Positions 1 through 11,939 of a stretch of 64,000 nucleotides of DNA are shown here, piece by piece. Origin of the DNA: Inia geoffrensis. Lineage: Eukaryota > Chordata > Mammalia > Artiodactyla > Iniidae. The notes below the pieces were generated by a model. The model saw only the letters and a list, made by a program, of their open reading frames with translations. It made no database searches and was not told the DNA's origin. The DNA lies in NCBI GenBank assembly GCA_036417435.1, contig CM070910.1:14263501-14327500 (forward strand), in the 5' to 3' direction. The translations under genes and the position numbers were made by a program. Position 1 is the first letter of the stretch; each line of letters begins with the position of its first letter.

Positions 1-578
1 TGAAGCAGATAGGAAATACTCCAGGGCCCAATGGGCTAAAACTCCTAATCACACTTTCAACTGCTGTCAGTGTCAAGGTCAGCTTCTCAAATCAGCTTCC
101 AATCTGGAAAGAGGAGCTAAGCCAGAACTGGAGATGGCATGAAGTGGCTCTTTTGATTCCAAGAAATTGTGTTTATCATCACAAACCTGGCTTACATTTC
201 ATAATGAAAATATAATCTGTCTTCAAGACTGCAAGGTCTCTTGTTCTAAGTATTTCAGACCACAAATGAGAAAATCATGGGATCACTAAAACAACAAAAC
301 CATTCCTCCACACCTTTCCCTCACCACCACACACAAACCAATGGCACATGCACCAAATTAGAGGCAAGATTTATGACTATTTAGCGAGGCAGAGGAGTAG
401 ATGTCTTTTCTTGAATACAAAGACATACAGATGCCATCACTGAAAACGACATATATTTTTATTCTGTCTCATGATGACAAGACTAGTGACGGTTCTAGAA
501 GAGAATGAACTTATTTTAGGAAATTGCTGTTTGGGCTCTGGTTTGCTCAGGCAATGCTAGAACAATGAAAAGCATGAG
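1..578. other. Intronic sequence, nothing recognised
   Basis: Ordinary mixed-composition intron. I saw no repeat family, coding exon or RNA gene here. Confidence 0.5.
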
Positions 579-594
579 CAGAATTACTACTTTG

Positions 595-942
595 GGGACT
601 TCCCTGAAGGCACAGAGATTAAGAATCTGCCTGCCAAGGCAGGGGACATGGGTTCAAGCCCTGGTCCGGGAAGATCCCACATGCTGCGGAGCAACTAAGG
701 CTGTGCGCCACAACTACTGAGCCTGCGCTCTAGAGCCTGTGAGCCACAACTACTGAGCCTGTGAGCCACAACTACTGAGCCTGCTCACCCAGAGCCCATG
801 CTCTGCAATAAGAGAAGTCACCACAATGAGAAGCCCGCGCACCACAACGAAGAGTAGCCCCCGCTTGCCGCAACTAGAAAAAGCCCGTGTGCAGCAACAA
901 AGACCCAACACAGCCAAAAATAAATAATAAATTTTAAAAAAA
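595..942 (+). mobile_element. CHR-1-like long tRNA-derived SINE
   Basis: It starts with the diagnostic ACTTCCCTGAAGGCACAG head, a variant of CTTCCCTGGTGGCGCAG. A B-box-like GGTTCAAGCCC follows, then several CCACAACTACTGAGCC units and an A-rich tail after CAGCCAAAAATAAAT. A perfect 16-bp target-site duplication, CAGAATTACTACTTTG, flanks it at 579-594 and 943-958. The head is derived from a tRNA and carries an internal RNA polymerase III promoter. Confidence 0.93.
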
Positions 943-1084
943 CAGAATTACTACTTTGCAGGAAGATCTAATTATGTTTCATATTTATACAAAGAGAATA
1001 TCTGTTGGCTACCTTCTTAGAGTTCTGTGTTTCTCAATAGGATTTTTAACTTTTCCAATGTAGAATGAGATATGCAGATGCAAT

Positions 1085-1610
1085 GTGTGATGGGAGGGAC
1101 AGTGGGCTTTGCTGAGCCCAGCTTTGCCACTTCCTAGTGATGTGACCTTGGGTGAATTATTTCATCCCTGATGCCCAGCACAATGTCTGCTTGTAATGTA
1201 TACTCTATGAGTATTTTTTATTTTTATTTATTTTTATTTATTTATTTATTTTTTTGTGGTATGTGGGCCTCTCACTGTTGTGGCCTCTGCCGTTGCGGAG
1301 CACAGGCTCCGGACGCGCAGGCTCAGCGGCCATGGCTCACGGGCCCAGCCGCTCCGCGGCATGTGGGATCTTCCCGGACCGGGACACGAACCCACGTCCT
1401 GTGCATCGGCAGGCAGATTCCCAACCACTGCGCCACCAGGGAAGCCCCTATGAGTATTTTTTAAATAAATGAATTGCTCTGGGCTTCAGTTACTTCACCT
1501 ACAAAATGGGAATGATAACAATATCCCGATGGTATATTGCAGTGAAAAATAAAAAGTATCATGTTGCCTGGAAAACACTAGTAGTTGACAAATAAGTGAT
1601 AGCTCTCATT
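1085..1610 (+). mobile_element. MIR SINE relic, split by a younger SINE
   Basis: The left part (1085-1200) has the MIR core wording TTTGCCACTTCCTAGTGATG followed by TGACCTTGGG. After the CHR-2-like insertion at 1221-1448, MIR text resumes with CTTCAGTTACTTCACC and ACAAAATGGGAATGATAAC. It is an old mammalian SINE, diverged. Confidence 0.7.
1221..1448 (-). mobile_element. CHR-2-like short tRNA-derived SINE
   Basis: Read on the minus strand it has the head GGCTTCCCTGGTGGCGCAG, then the B-box region, GGAGCCTGTGCTCCG and an A-rich tail. A 15-bp duplication, TATGAGTATTTTTTA, flanks it at 1206-1220 and 1449-1463. It is in the same orientation as ESR1. Confidence 0.93.
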
Positions 1611-1725
1611 GCTTTAGTTCCTTTTTAATGATCAAAAGTGCCAAGAATATTATGACCAATTTTCTTCTGACACCCTGACCATGAGTTTCATCATCTATCA
1701 TTTGTAGGTTGAAATACATTTATGA

Positions 1726-1911
1726 TAGGGTTCTTAAGCATTTTGCTCAATTTGGAAGTCTGATGAGGTCTATGGACCCTTCTCAGAATGGAATTCTAGA
1801 TGCACAAAAGCAGATATTTTAAAAATCACAAAATAAAACCAATTATACTGAAATTCAATTATTTTTTAAGAACTCTGTGTGTCCATGGACCCCAGGTTAA
1901 GAACCCCTTGT
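1726..1911. mobile_element. Non-autonomous DNA transposon relic (hAT-like)
   Basis: The ends are inverted: AGGGTTCTTAAGC at 1727-1739 and GGTTAAGAACCCC at 1894-1906. The interior holds GGTCTATGGACCCTTCTCAG and CATGGACCCC, text typical of an old mammalian hAT MITE. The subfamily was not assigned and no clear 8-bp target duplication was seen. Confidence 0.5.
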
Positions 1912-2482
1912 CGGGGAAGGCTAGAAGTCAATGACTTCCCAGATAATCGGAGGCTGCTGGTAATTTCATGCACATTGCATTACAACAGGGAAGTCCTCTT
2001 CCAGCCCCTACTTTTCTTGGTATGCTCTTAAGACATTATTGAAGAGCAATGAGAATATTATTAACTATTGGAATGCTTTGTGCATATGAGACAAAGGGAT
2101 CTGAAAAAAAAAAAAAAGGTTGTAATACAGATCTAGTAAAAAAACCCAACTGCTCCTTAAGAGCATGTACAGGAGTTGGCCTTAAGGACTCACATTCGAT
2201 GACTCACCTCATAAGCTATTAAGGGAAATCATTCCTATCCTTATTTAACTAAAGAATGTCTGTGAAAATTCATCAGGATTTAAAGAGTACAGGTAAATGG
2301 CAGGTCTTATAATAAAGATAATTGAATGAATTATAAAATGACTGAGATATCAAAAAACACATTTTATTTACTTTTAAGAGATAGCAAAATCTACTAATAA
2401 GAATTTATACATGAAATAGACAGGCAAAACCTCAAAAGTACATGCTTCTCAACTTTCACGTCTCTTATAAAGATGTGTCAGA
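1912..2482. other. Intronic sequence with a short poly(A), nothing else recognised
   Basis: Mostly ordinary intron. An A-run lies at 2104-2116. No family was recognised. Confidence 0.45.
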
Positions 2483-2490
2483 TGTGTGAG

Positions 2491-2715
2491 ATTCTTATTT
2501 ATTTTTATTTTTTTAATTTTTTTGCGGTACATGGGCCTCTCACTGTTGTGGCCTCTCCCGTTGCGGAGCACAGGCTCCGGACGCGCAGGCTCAGCGGCCA
2601 TGGCTCACGGGCCCAGCCGCTCCGCGGCATGTGGGATCTTCCCAGACCGGGGCATGAACCCATGTCCCCTGCATCTGCAGGCGGACTCTCAACCACTGCA
2701 CCACCAGGGAAGCCC
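2491..2715 (-). mobile_element. CHR-2-like short SINE
   Basis: A full short-form SINE in minus orientation. Its T-rich stretch (tail) is at 2497-2523 and its head, read in reverse complement, ends at 2715. An imperfect duplication beginning TGTGTGAG flanks it at 2483-2490 and 2716-2723. Confidence 0.9.
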
Positions 2716-2723
2716 TGTGTGAG

Positions 2724-4828
2724 GTTTTTAAATGGCCAGCTGAGAACTGTCCAGGAGGACAAAATCATTAACTTTGACGCGACCATTATGAGGAGTGGCC
2801 AGAATGGATGAGGGCAGAACTGGCCACCCAGCCTACTTTGAAGAACTTCTATGTATTCTGTCCAAGGCATCTTAGACATCAATAAAAGTCAAATTTTAGG
2901 ACTAGAAATTGATAGCCAGGCCAAATAGTCTGAAACCCATGCAGATGTGTGAAAGGACACTGCTTTAGATAGAATAAGAATATGAAGAATACCTAAACTT
3001 CAGAATGTAAGCTGGCAGGAAAAATAGTCATAAATATGTGAAGGATCCTCAATCTTATGAGAGTTGATTATACTTGGTTAAGTAGATCAATGATATCATC
3101 TTGATCTGGAGTTTACAAGACTGTGCATGATTAATGACACGTTTTCAGAAAAATGTAATTGATTGACCGAAAAAGGTTTCTGATCCTTTCCCTCATCCTC
3201 TCCTCAGCCTAGAAGGTATTACCCCTCCAATGCATGGACTTAGTAGAGAGGAAGACACAGGCTCACTCATCTTTGCTTTCCCCCAAAAACCCAGAACAGT
3301 GCTTTTCATGAAACTTAATATTCAAAAAGATGCTGAGTGAACGTTTGCAAGATCTAGAAATTAATATAAAAAAATTAATGCTGATTTTATTGGCAACTAT
3401 AATATCCTAATGGTGGAGTCTCCTAGGCTAGGCCTCATTATCTTTGTGGCTATGTGTAAATGGCATGTTTACATATACATTTTACCTAGCCATTTACTAT
3501 ACCCCTAATTGGAATGATTCAGAGGAATAACAAAGAGGAAGATAAGAGATAATGAATAGTCTTAACTACACAGAAAATATAAAAGCAATAAATCTAAAAG
3601 CAAATAATCTTCCAAATAACAAGTTCTAGCAAATACCAAGGAGGGCTGGGATCCCCTCATCACTTCTGGAAGACTTCAGGAACACCTCCAAATGCTCTTT
3701 CCCTCCCCTTGGCTTTCAGTGGCCTGTTTTCTAATCTTTTCAGGATGGTGGCATCTCTAAAGCTTTTTCATTCCCTTTTCTTTTATTTCTATGTTTTTCT
3801 CTTCTGCTACTCCATTCAGTGGAATTTTAGCAAAGTGAATTTGATTTAAATTTTGAACTCCAACGAAAATCTCAAATCACTTTTGCCCTGCTAAAAGCAC
3901 AATGTCAAGAAAGAGGCAGAAAGTGGAATGATGGTTTGTTGAAAAATAACTTAGATTCCTGGTTCTATCAGCTTCCGGCAATCACAGCTATTCTGCACAT
4001 TACTTCTCAGGAGGTATTTTTCTCCCGATGTATCAGCATTAGCAGTTGTAATGGGTTATACTTGTCCATTTGAAGTTCTTACCGCTATAATGTTAACCCT
4101 CTGGGATACTTTGTATCTTCTGTCTCATTTTGCAACACTGAGACTGAGATTGGAAAAAAAAAAAAAACACTTTTTTTGGATCAGAGTGTAAAAGCATTCC
4201 AAGTCTCCTAAGGTTGCTATAAAAAAAAATAAAAAATAAAAAAAAAGCATGTAATTTGAGCACAACAATTTGGATTTGCAGTTATCTAATGTCTCTATTT
4301 CTATTTCTATTTCTTGAATGGGCTACCACAGATCCTTTCATTTACTAGTTGATTGGTAAATTATATGTTAATTGAATGGACAAAAAAATAAATAAGTATA
4401 TTATGAGAAAATTCCGAAGCCAAATATATATCAATACTGATTTCCCCCAAAGACTGACCAGATCTAGTCCCATCAACCACGATTGGGCAAAACAATAAAC
4501 CCCGGTGAGATGCTCTTCACATCGTCTTTTAGTTTTATTTTGCCATTTTGTTCTTCTTTTGGCCAGGACTAGGAAGGGCATTTATATGGGGAGGGAGAGT
4601 ACCTGCTTATGAAAGAGTCTCATTTGTCCCATTTTGTCAGCTGGGATCAAGTATTAAAATAATACCCATGGATCAGCTGAAGACCTTGTCACTCAAATCT
4701 CTTTTGTCTTTAATAGGGAGTGCTATTGTTACTGCTATCTGTTACAATACACTTTATTCCATAAAGAGAAAGAAACAAGAAAGCCTCTTTACTTACCTTG
4801 AGATAGTTTCTTGGACTTGTTTTTGATG
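2724..4828. other. Intronic sequence, nothing firmly recognised
   Basis: No coding exon or clear repeat. A-rich runs occur at about 4153-4167 and 4221-4247. Old, highly diverged repeats may be present but I could not support any. Confidence 0.4.
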
Positions 4829-4838
4829 AAGGGCTTTT

Positions 4839-5242
4839 TTAAAATTATTATTATTTTAAACATCTTTACTGGAGTATAATTGCTTTACAAAGTTGTGTTA
4901 ATTTCTGCTGTATAACAAAGTGAATCAGCTATATGTATATATATATATCCCCATATCCCCTCCCTCTTGCATCTCCCTCCCACACTTCCTTTCCCACCCG
5001 TCTAGGTGATCACAAAGCACCGAGCTGATCTCCCTGTGCTATGCAGTTGCTTCCCACTAGCTATCTATTTTAATTTAGGTAGTGAATATATGTCCATGCC
5101 ACTCTACACTTTGTCCCAGCTTACCCTTCTCCCTCCCTGTGTCCTCAAGTCCATTCTCTATGTCTGCGTCTTTATCCCTGTCCTGCCCCTAGGTTCATCA
5201 CACCATTTTTTTTTTTTTAGATTCCATATATATGAGTTAGCA
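4839..5242 (-). mobile_element. Cetartiodactyl L1 3'-UTR fragment, 5'-truncated
   Basis: In reverse complement it reads as the L1 3' end that finishes ...CTCCAGTAAAGATGTTTAAA. It contains the complement of GATTCACTTTGTTATACAGC and a TA-rich stretch. A 10-bp duplication, AAGGGCTTTT, flanks it at 4829-4838 and 5243-5252. Confidence 0.8.
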
Positions 5243-5399
5243 AAGGGCTTTTGATACTGCCCACTGACACACATGGAGTAACAAGTAGGAGAGGGTTTGT
5301 CACCCACAGGTCCTGGGTCAACAGCATGAGGAGTGTGTTAGGACTTCAGCACGCCCTTATGCTTTGCTTTGGCTTTATTGGGAGGACTATTTTGCAACT

Positions 5400-5610
5400 T
5401 AATTGAACAAGTTTTTATTGAGTATATATGTGCCTAAGGTTGCTTGTGCTCATCCATCCATCCAACCATCTATCTATGCATCAATCCATCCATCTAAGAT
5501 TTATTGAGCACTTATGTGCTGGAAAGTAGCTGGGAGACACAAAAGAGAATTGTACGCCATTCTTCCAGGAGCATAAACTCATAATTAAGAAAAATGAGAA
5601 TCCTTCCCTG
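5400..5610 (-). mobile_element. L2 3'-end relic with an ATCC-rich tract
   Basis: The segments TTTTTATTGAGTATATATGTGCC and TTATTGAGCACTTATGTGCTGG match the reverse complement of the L2 3' terminus. A degenerate (ATCC)n tract lies at about 5452-5494. Confidence 0.55.
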
Positions 5611-7300
5611 TAGGAAAGATGAGCAGGCAGCTACTCTTACCTATCTTCTTCCTGAACTAACCTGGCTGACAAAATAGCCCCAAGCACATGCATAAAACAC
5701 ACAAGCACATGCACACACACAAGCACATACTCACACACTTGTGCATGAAACAAAAATTGAGGGGTGGAGAAAGAGGAAGGGGGAAGGAATAGAACAAATG
5801 ATCTATATTCTTAATCTTCCACTGCAGGAAGTCAGGACTTTCTGCTTGCCGTGAGAGACAGGCAAATCATTTAAAATTTGGCCATAGCCACCGGGAGAAC
5901 TAGTGCATTAATGAAGGATTGAAGAGAAGGCAGGAAGGGACTCTTACATTTTAAAAATTTAATACCCACATGCACTTTAATTTTTTTGCCTTTTACATTA
6001 TGCCTAACAAGGTTTTCAAAACTAGGTTTTCTAAAGATAACTAATTAGTCCACAAAATGTGCAATATATCTATTTAAATTCACTTTTAATCATAGAAATA
6101 GTACTCGCAAATAGTAGCCCACCAGCACTCAGATAACTACAACCAAGAGTGGACAGGTACTGAACCAGACAGTTTGCTCAAGCATAGCTAGAGTTTAACA
6201 ACAGAGGTAAAAATCACTCTGTGTAAAAAATTCTGCATTTGTACATATAGGTGCCATAACTTTAGCTTAGCTTCAAATGCCAAATTGATGACCAAATTTT
6301 TTATTTCTAGTGTTTTGGTTACCAGATTGAATCCTACTTGGATATTTTAATTCCTCACAGTTGGGTTTGAATGTCACTTCAACCCACATTTCTCAGAAAA
6401 TAAGAGAATTGTATTACTGATGGGAAGTAGCCATATTAAAGATGTCCAATGAGAAAACAGACATATGGTTTAGATTCTAGGAAAAGCTTCCTATAACTAG
6501 AAGGATTATGAGATACTAAAAAACATAATCAAGGATGGCAGCAAAAGTCTCTTTTACTGAATATTTTAAGGAGTAGGCAATTATCTTGTAGAAAATAGTC
6601 TTTCTTGAGAATCTTTCTAGATATACTAGGCTGATCTTGGCTGGTTTGTTTTGGTCTTGCTTTTTGGTTTGTTTCTTTCTTTCTTTCTTTCTTTTTTTGG
6701 CCTACTCTTCAGGGAGAGTTGGTGAAAACAAAGCAACAGGCAAAATCTACACAGAGTCAACTGAATAGTTGGAAGTTTACTTGATCCTTTCTAGGGACTC
6801 AGAATTGCAAAATAAGCAAGGTACTGATGACTCTATGAGGGTGTTAGTTAGCAGCAGTAATGAGTTATCTGAATCTAAATCATCTTCTGTTTGTCTCAAG
6901 GAGAGGTCCAACATCCCAGACAGGTGACAGAATAGCAACCACTCCTACCACTGCCCCAGGTACTCAAGTAAAAGAGCCAAAGACAGGAATGAAATCTGTC
7001 CCATCCAAGAGTTGACAGTTGAAATGCCAATAAGCAAATGACTACTAGACCCTAGATGCCACAGGAAACCTTCAGTACGGCCATGCCAACCACAAGCAAT
7101 AATAAAACAATAACAACAACAAAACAAAAAACAGCATTTTTCATTGGAAATGAATAAGCAAAGTAAATTTGCCTATAGCTTTAAAAAAGTATTATTCACA
7201 GGGAAATCTTGAAGGAGACAAGCTAGATTTCTGAGCTACAGAAGCAAAGGCATTTTGGCACACCCAAGATGACACTAATATCCACCTCTCTGGAAAATAG
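5611..7300. other. Intronic sequence, with a TTTC microsatellite
   Basis: A short (TTTC)n tract lies at about 6671-6693, and a short ACAC/AGCAC-rich stretch at about 5690-5740. Otherwise nothing was recognised. Confidence 0.45.
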
Positions 7301-7304
7301 GCCC

Positions 7305-7620
7305 GTGAATCATAGTTAGACTCTAAGCTACTTAAGCTCAAGGACCATGTCTATCTAACTGAAGCCCCAATACCTAGCCCCAACATCTCGCATAATGTGT
7401 GTTCAATTACTCAGTTAAATGATTAAATGAGCCTACTATTGCTACTTCACATGCTTCCAAGAGATCACATCAAAGTGTTTTCCTTCCTCCTATCTCCTTG
7501 GTAAGTTTCTATTGGGTTTTCAAGATCCACTTCACGGATTCCTTTCTTAACTCTCTAGAGCTCTCTGTTCACGCCTCTGCTATAGCACTTATCTTACTGA
7601 GTTGTCATTCTTGAGCTGCT
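7305..7620 (+). mobile_element. L2/L3-type LINE 3' fragments
   Basis: GACTCTAAGCTACTTAAGCTC followed by AAGGACCATGTCTATC matches the 3' UTR wording of L2-like LINEs. CTCTGCTATAGCACTTATCTTACTGAG at 7576-7602 matches the adjoining region, but in an order suggesting two fragments. Both are diverged. Confidence 0.45.
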
Positions 7621-8500
7621 CTATCCAATATGATAGCCACTAGCCTCCTAAGGCTGTTGAGCACTTAAAATGTTAGTGTGACTAAGGACCAGAATGATAA
7701 ATTTTATTTAATTTTAATTAGCTTAAAATTTTAAACTGATACTCAATTCAGTTAAAAAAAAAAGTTTTAAGTATATTCAGAACTAATTGGGTATGTGAAC
7801 CTACTTTTTTTCCACCCTAAAGTTTATAAAATCCAAATACAGCTTCAAATACTCTCAATGAAAAGTTAACATCCAAATCGAGATGCTTTACGTGTAAAAT
7901 ACAAACCAGATTTCAAAGACTTACTCCAAAACAAAGAATGTAAACTAGCTGGTTAATAATATTTTATATTAATTACATGTTGAAAAGCTAATATTTTGGA
8001 CATATTGAATTAAATAAAAGATATCATTAAAATTAATTTCATCGGGCTTCCCTGGTGGCGCAGTGGTTAAGAATCCTCCTGCCAATGCAGGGGACATGGG
8101 TTCCAGCCCTGGGCTGGGAAGATCCCACATCCCGCGGAGCAGCTAAGCCCATGCGCCACAACTACTGAGCCTGCGCTCTAGAGCCCGCGAGCCACAACTA
8201 CTGAGCCTGTGAGCCACAAATACTGAAGCCCGCGCACCTAGAGCCCGTGCTCCGCAACAAGAGAAGACACTGCAATGAGAAGCCTGCGCACCGCAACGAA
8301 GAGTAGCCCCCGCTCGCCGCAGCTAGAGAAAGCCCTCGCACAGCAACAAAGACCCAACACAGCCAAAATAAATATAATTAATTAATTTTAAAAAATTAAT
8401 TTCATCTGTTTCTTTTTACCTTTTTAATGTGGCTACTAGAAAAGTTTAAGTTACATATGTGGCCTAAATTTTATTTCTATTGGATAAGCATTGCTCTAGA
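7621..8500. mobile_element. Old interspersed repeat with imperfect inverted ends, split by a SINE
   Basis: It starts near CTCTATCCAATATGATAGCC and ends near TTCTATTGGATAAGCATTGC. The end read in reverse resembles the start, suggesting a DNA-transposon origin. The interior is AT-rich and is a recurrent mammalian repeat that I know but cannot name with certainty. The CHR-1-like SINE at 8044-8391 interrupts it, and the flanks rejoin cleanly across that SINE. Confidence 0.55.
8044..8391 (+). mobile_element. CHR-1-like long SINE
   Basis: A complete long-form copy: head GGGCTTCCCTGGTGGCGCAG, repeated CCACAACTACTGAGCC units, AACGAAGAGTAGCCCCCGC, and a tail after CAACACAGCCAAAATAAAT. A perfect 15-bp duplication, AAAATTAATTTCATC, lies at 8029-8043 and 8392-8406. 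Confidence 0.95.
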
Positions 8501-8519
8501 CATTCTATGAACACATTGC

Positions 8520-8655
8520 TATTCGCTAAGATAAGCAATTTATATGTTAACCCTGTTTTACCAGTAAGGAAACAGAGGCTCCTAAACAAAAGTTATGTAA
8601 CATGCCCAGGAGTGCAGTTAACGTGGGATTAGACCCAGGTCTCCACGGCTTCTGA
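8520..8655 (+). mobile_element. MIR relic
   Basis: AACCCTGTTTTACCAGTAAGG, then AAACAGAGGCTCC, ATGCCCAGGAGTGCAG and GGGATTAGACCCAGGTCTCC follow the MIR 3' half in order. Confidence 0.7.
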
Positions 8656-8689
8656 GTTCCAACCCTCAGCTCCTCTTTGTTCCTGGTGT

Positions 8690-8820
8690 GTACATGGTAG
8701 CCTGCCCATTCGGCTATGAGCTCTTCCAGAGCACAGACCCTGCCTTAATCATATTTATGTTTTCCTCAACTGGTGCACAGCAGGCAGCCAGTGAGTGCCT
8801 GTTGACTGAATGAAACACAA
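8690..8820 (+). mobile_element. L2 3'-end relic
   Basis: The segment GAGCTCTTCCAGAGCACAGACC, followed by GCACAGCAGGCAGCC and TTGACTGAATGAA, follows the order of the L2 3' end. Confidence 0.55.
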
Positions 8821-10963
8821 AGTGAATGAATTAAATGGGATTATCTAGGTAAATATACTTGTAACACATTAAAAAATCTACATAATGTTAAGCTCAAGTT
8901 TAACAATATAAAGAGGATGAAGACACATCTGATTTGTCTGGAAACACTGCAGAACTCGTTAGTTTTGATGTTTACATTTACCCAAAGACATACAATCCTT
9001 TTGAGGAAAACATGTTCGCTATGAACATGAAGAGTTTAGCCTAATCACAGACGGATAAGCAGCTGGGAAACCAAGCTGGGCAAATGTCTACCAAGGGAGC
9101 AAGGGATACTAAAAGATTGCACATATCTGAATTTTTAAGTTCAATATGGTTGAAACTGCTCAAGCTAGAGCAGCAGTAACTTTGTGTGAACAATGAGAAC
9201 AATCTTATCTTCTTAGGTTTATATTTCACAACAGACTTTTTAATAAATGCTCTACACGTATTTCTCAAGTTCATTCTGCTGGCCTTGATCTGTCACGAAG
9301 GAATGTCTTATGCTTAAATGAAGATTTGTTTTACAAGGTAAAAATTAGTGATCTATAAGAAGAAGGAGAACAGAGAAATTTTAGTCTTGATGTTTCCCTT
9401 AGATTGAAAGTTTCTGTAATACTACTGTCTTTACTGTCATTTACTCTACAAAAAATTCAATTCAATCCCACAAAAATCATCCAAATGCTTCCTGGGTGCT
9501 AGGTGCGGGTTATGAACAAGTGAGCAAAGCCATGAATAAGAAACTCCTCCAGATCACTGGCTTTATCATTTCTTTCCCTTCTTACCCACTACTGAAACTT
9601 TGTCACTACTTTAGGAATGGCAATATAGAAGTAGAAATAAAACAAGTTAGTAAAGAAACAAGGAAAGGTAGAATACCTCTAACCCTTAAAATGCAGGTAT
9701 TGAGTGAACAAGAAGGCTAGAACCACTGTACAGCTACAGACAGAAACTGCTCAGAACACCCTGTGTGGGACATGAGAAATGCAGCATAACCCTAGAGTTC
9801 ATGGTCTGGTCATTCTTTCTAATCATTAGAAAATAAAATTAGTCTCCTACTAAGACACCTGCAGCCATTTTAAAGCTTCAGATGGCTCCAGTTTGCAAAG
9901 CTCATCTATCTGAAATTCTTTTGGGCAAGATAACCCAGACATGTCGGATGATACCAACTGTTGGTCTAATTCTGTCCTTAATGGCTACCCCGAAGAGAAA
10001 AGATCTCTTTAATAGTCAACTATGCAAATTAGTAATCTATTTTTTGTCACCTCTCTAGAAAAATGTTTTAGACTCTTTAGACAAAAATAGTTTTTGTCTG
10101 CTATTTAAGAAAAAAATATATTCTTTCCTTCATTGCTTCTCCTCCTCCTCAGAGTCAAGAAATTGTCCTTGAGCAAATGCCAGACGCTAAAAATTATTCA
10201 AAGCATTATAGTGACACATCAAAGAAAGAAGAGACCAGGAAATTAATTGCAACAATTTCTTTTGAACACTCTAAAAACTTCTTTAACTGGTGTGTAGGAG
10301 TGTCAAAATCCAAGAATGCCAAAGGGGAGGACTTTTAGAAGAAGAATACAAATTGGAATGTAGCTGACCATTTGAATTTATTTTCTTGTCTAGTAAAATT
10401 AGCAAGTAACATGTTCCAAGAAACCCATCACTTGCTAACCAACTAAAGGGCTATTATTTTTCCTAAGAATCCTTTCCAAAATGTGACAACCAAAAGTGCA
10501 TTGTTTGTCTGAATCTTTCAACTTCAGGCAAGCAAATACTGAATAAAATGGCTGTCATTAAAAAAATTATGTGCAATTAACTAGGCAATAACATTATGCA
10601 ATTTGGGAAATCTGTTCTTCTGATTATTTTTAAGGTTCTTATATGACCCACTGTGTTACACAATAAAATGTTTCTTATTGAAAAACCAACAGTGAACAAA
10701 GATTATGGATTATGCCTATTGAGATTACAGCGCTAAAAGCTCATTAGGTTTTAATTCCATGTGCAATGTGGTATTTAGAAAGCAAATGTGTCCAAGATTT
10801 ATGTTCCATTATCTAGAAATAAACCCAGATTAATCAAGAAAAGCAATATTGCAAACAATACTGAAGAAGAGGAATATTCACCCTAGTTAAAACAGATTAT
10901 TTTCAAGAACTTTAGTACTATGTAATTAATTTTTATTTGTCAATTGCTCATGAAAGCAGGTTT
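8821..10963. other. Intronic sequence, nothing firmly recognised
   Basis: A weak L2 3'-end resemblance is seen near 9485-9545 (CCTGGGTGCTAGGTGCGGG, then GAACAAGTGAGCAAAGCC). The rest looks like ordinary AT-rich intron. The 74-residue open frame at 9496-9720 has no recognisable features. Confidence 0.4.
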
Positions 10964-10979
10964 CACACTCTGCTTTCTT

Positions 10980-11189
10980 TCTTTTTTTTTTTTTTTTGTG
11001 GTACGCGGGCCTCTCACTGCTGTGGCCTCTCCCGTTGTGGAGCACAGGCTCCAGACGCACAGGCTCAGCGGCCATGCCTCACGGGCCCAGCCGCTCTGTG
11101 GCATATGGGATCTTCCCGGACCGGGGCACAAACCCGTGCCCCCTGCATCGGCAGGTGGACTCTCAACCACTGCGCCACCAGGGAAGCCC
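10980..11189 (-). mobile_element. CHR-2-like short SINE
   Basis: A full-length copy in minus orientation, with its tail as a T-run at 10982-10997. A perfect 16-bp duplication, CACACTCTGCTTTCTT, lies at 10964-10979 and 11190-11205. Confidence 0.95.
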
Positions 11190-11519
11190 CACACTCTGCT
11201 TTCTTAATTTGAGTCACCACACATTCTTGAAAGTAAATTAAAATATGATTTTTTATGATGCTATTCCTTAGAAATGATAGTTTTATAACACTAAAGTAAG
11301 GGGCAGGTAACTGAGTTATGATTATGAGCCTTTTGTTTATTTTACTGAGTTTTTAAAACATGTCAAGTCATTAATAAAATCAAAAAGGAGGAGAGCTGGT
11401 ATATTTAATATTCATGTTTTCTAAAATCATCTGAGCTTAAATAGCCAAGTTCAATCCTCCAAAATAACTTTGGTCTCTTCCTCTTCCAGAAGACAGGATT
11501 TTACTACAAAAGTTGCATG

Positions 11520-11735
11520 GTTACAGGCTGAACGGTATCCCTCCCCAAATCATATCTTCAAGTCCTGACCCCCAGTCCTTCAGAATATGACTGCTTTTGG
11601 AGGTAAGGCTTTTAAAGTGGTGATTAAGTGAAAATGAGGCCATTAGGGTGGGACCTAATCCAATCTGAGTGGTATCCTTAAAAGAAGAGGAAATCTGGAC
11701 ACACAAGAGATACCAGGGACACAAAGTTCATGGAC
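11520..11735 (+). mobile_element. MLT1-type LTR fragment (MaLR)
   Basis: CAAGTCCTGACCCCCAGTCC, then TTCAGAATATGACTGC and GTGGGACCTAATCCAATCTG, then GAAATCTGGACACAC, follow the order of MLT1-type solo LTRs. It is a non-coding relic of an old endogenous retrovirus-like element. Confidence 0.55.
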
Positions 11736-11939
11736 CACTTCAAGTCCCATCATCCCCCTTCCAACTTAGATATTATTATGGTCCCATATTTTAGTTCTAC
11801 TTAAATATTTAACCTTCAAATTAGACATTATCAGTGCTTCATTAGTCAATGCTTATTTTTATTTACTCACATATTTCTCAATATTTTACTCACAATCTCT
11901 TTTTGCATATCAAACATTTTTTCTAGAGTCTTCTTTCTT

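Noticed and set aside
595..700. tRNA gene
   Set aside because: The tRNA-like head with polymerase III boxes belongs to a SINE; no cloverleaf with anticodon arm can be folded.
721..790. CRISPR-like direct repeats (CCACAACTACTGAGCC units)
   Set aside because: These are internal repeats of the CHR-1-like SINE, and the genome is mammalian.
1171..1472. Overlapping open frames of 60-97 residues on both strands
   Set aside because: They are translations of the CHR-2-like SINE. The same peptides recur at 2473-2882, 10937-11241, 24749-25043, 38128-38451, 40611-40914, 44691-45023 and 53290-53583.
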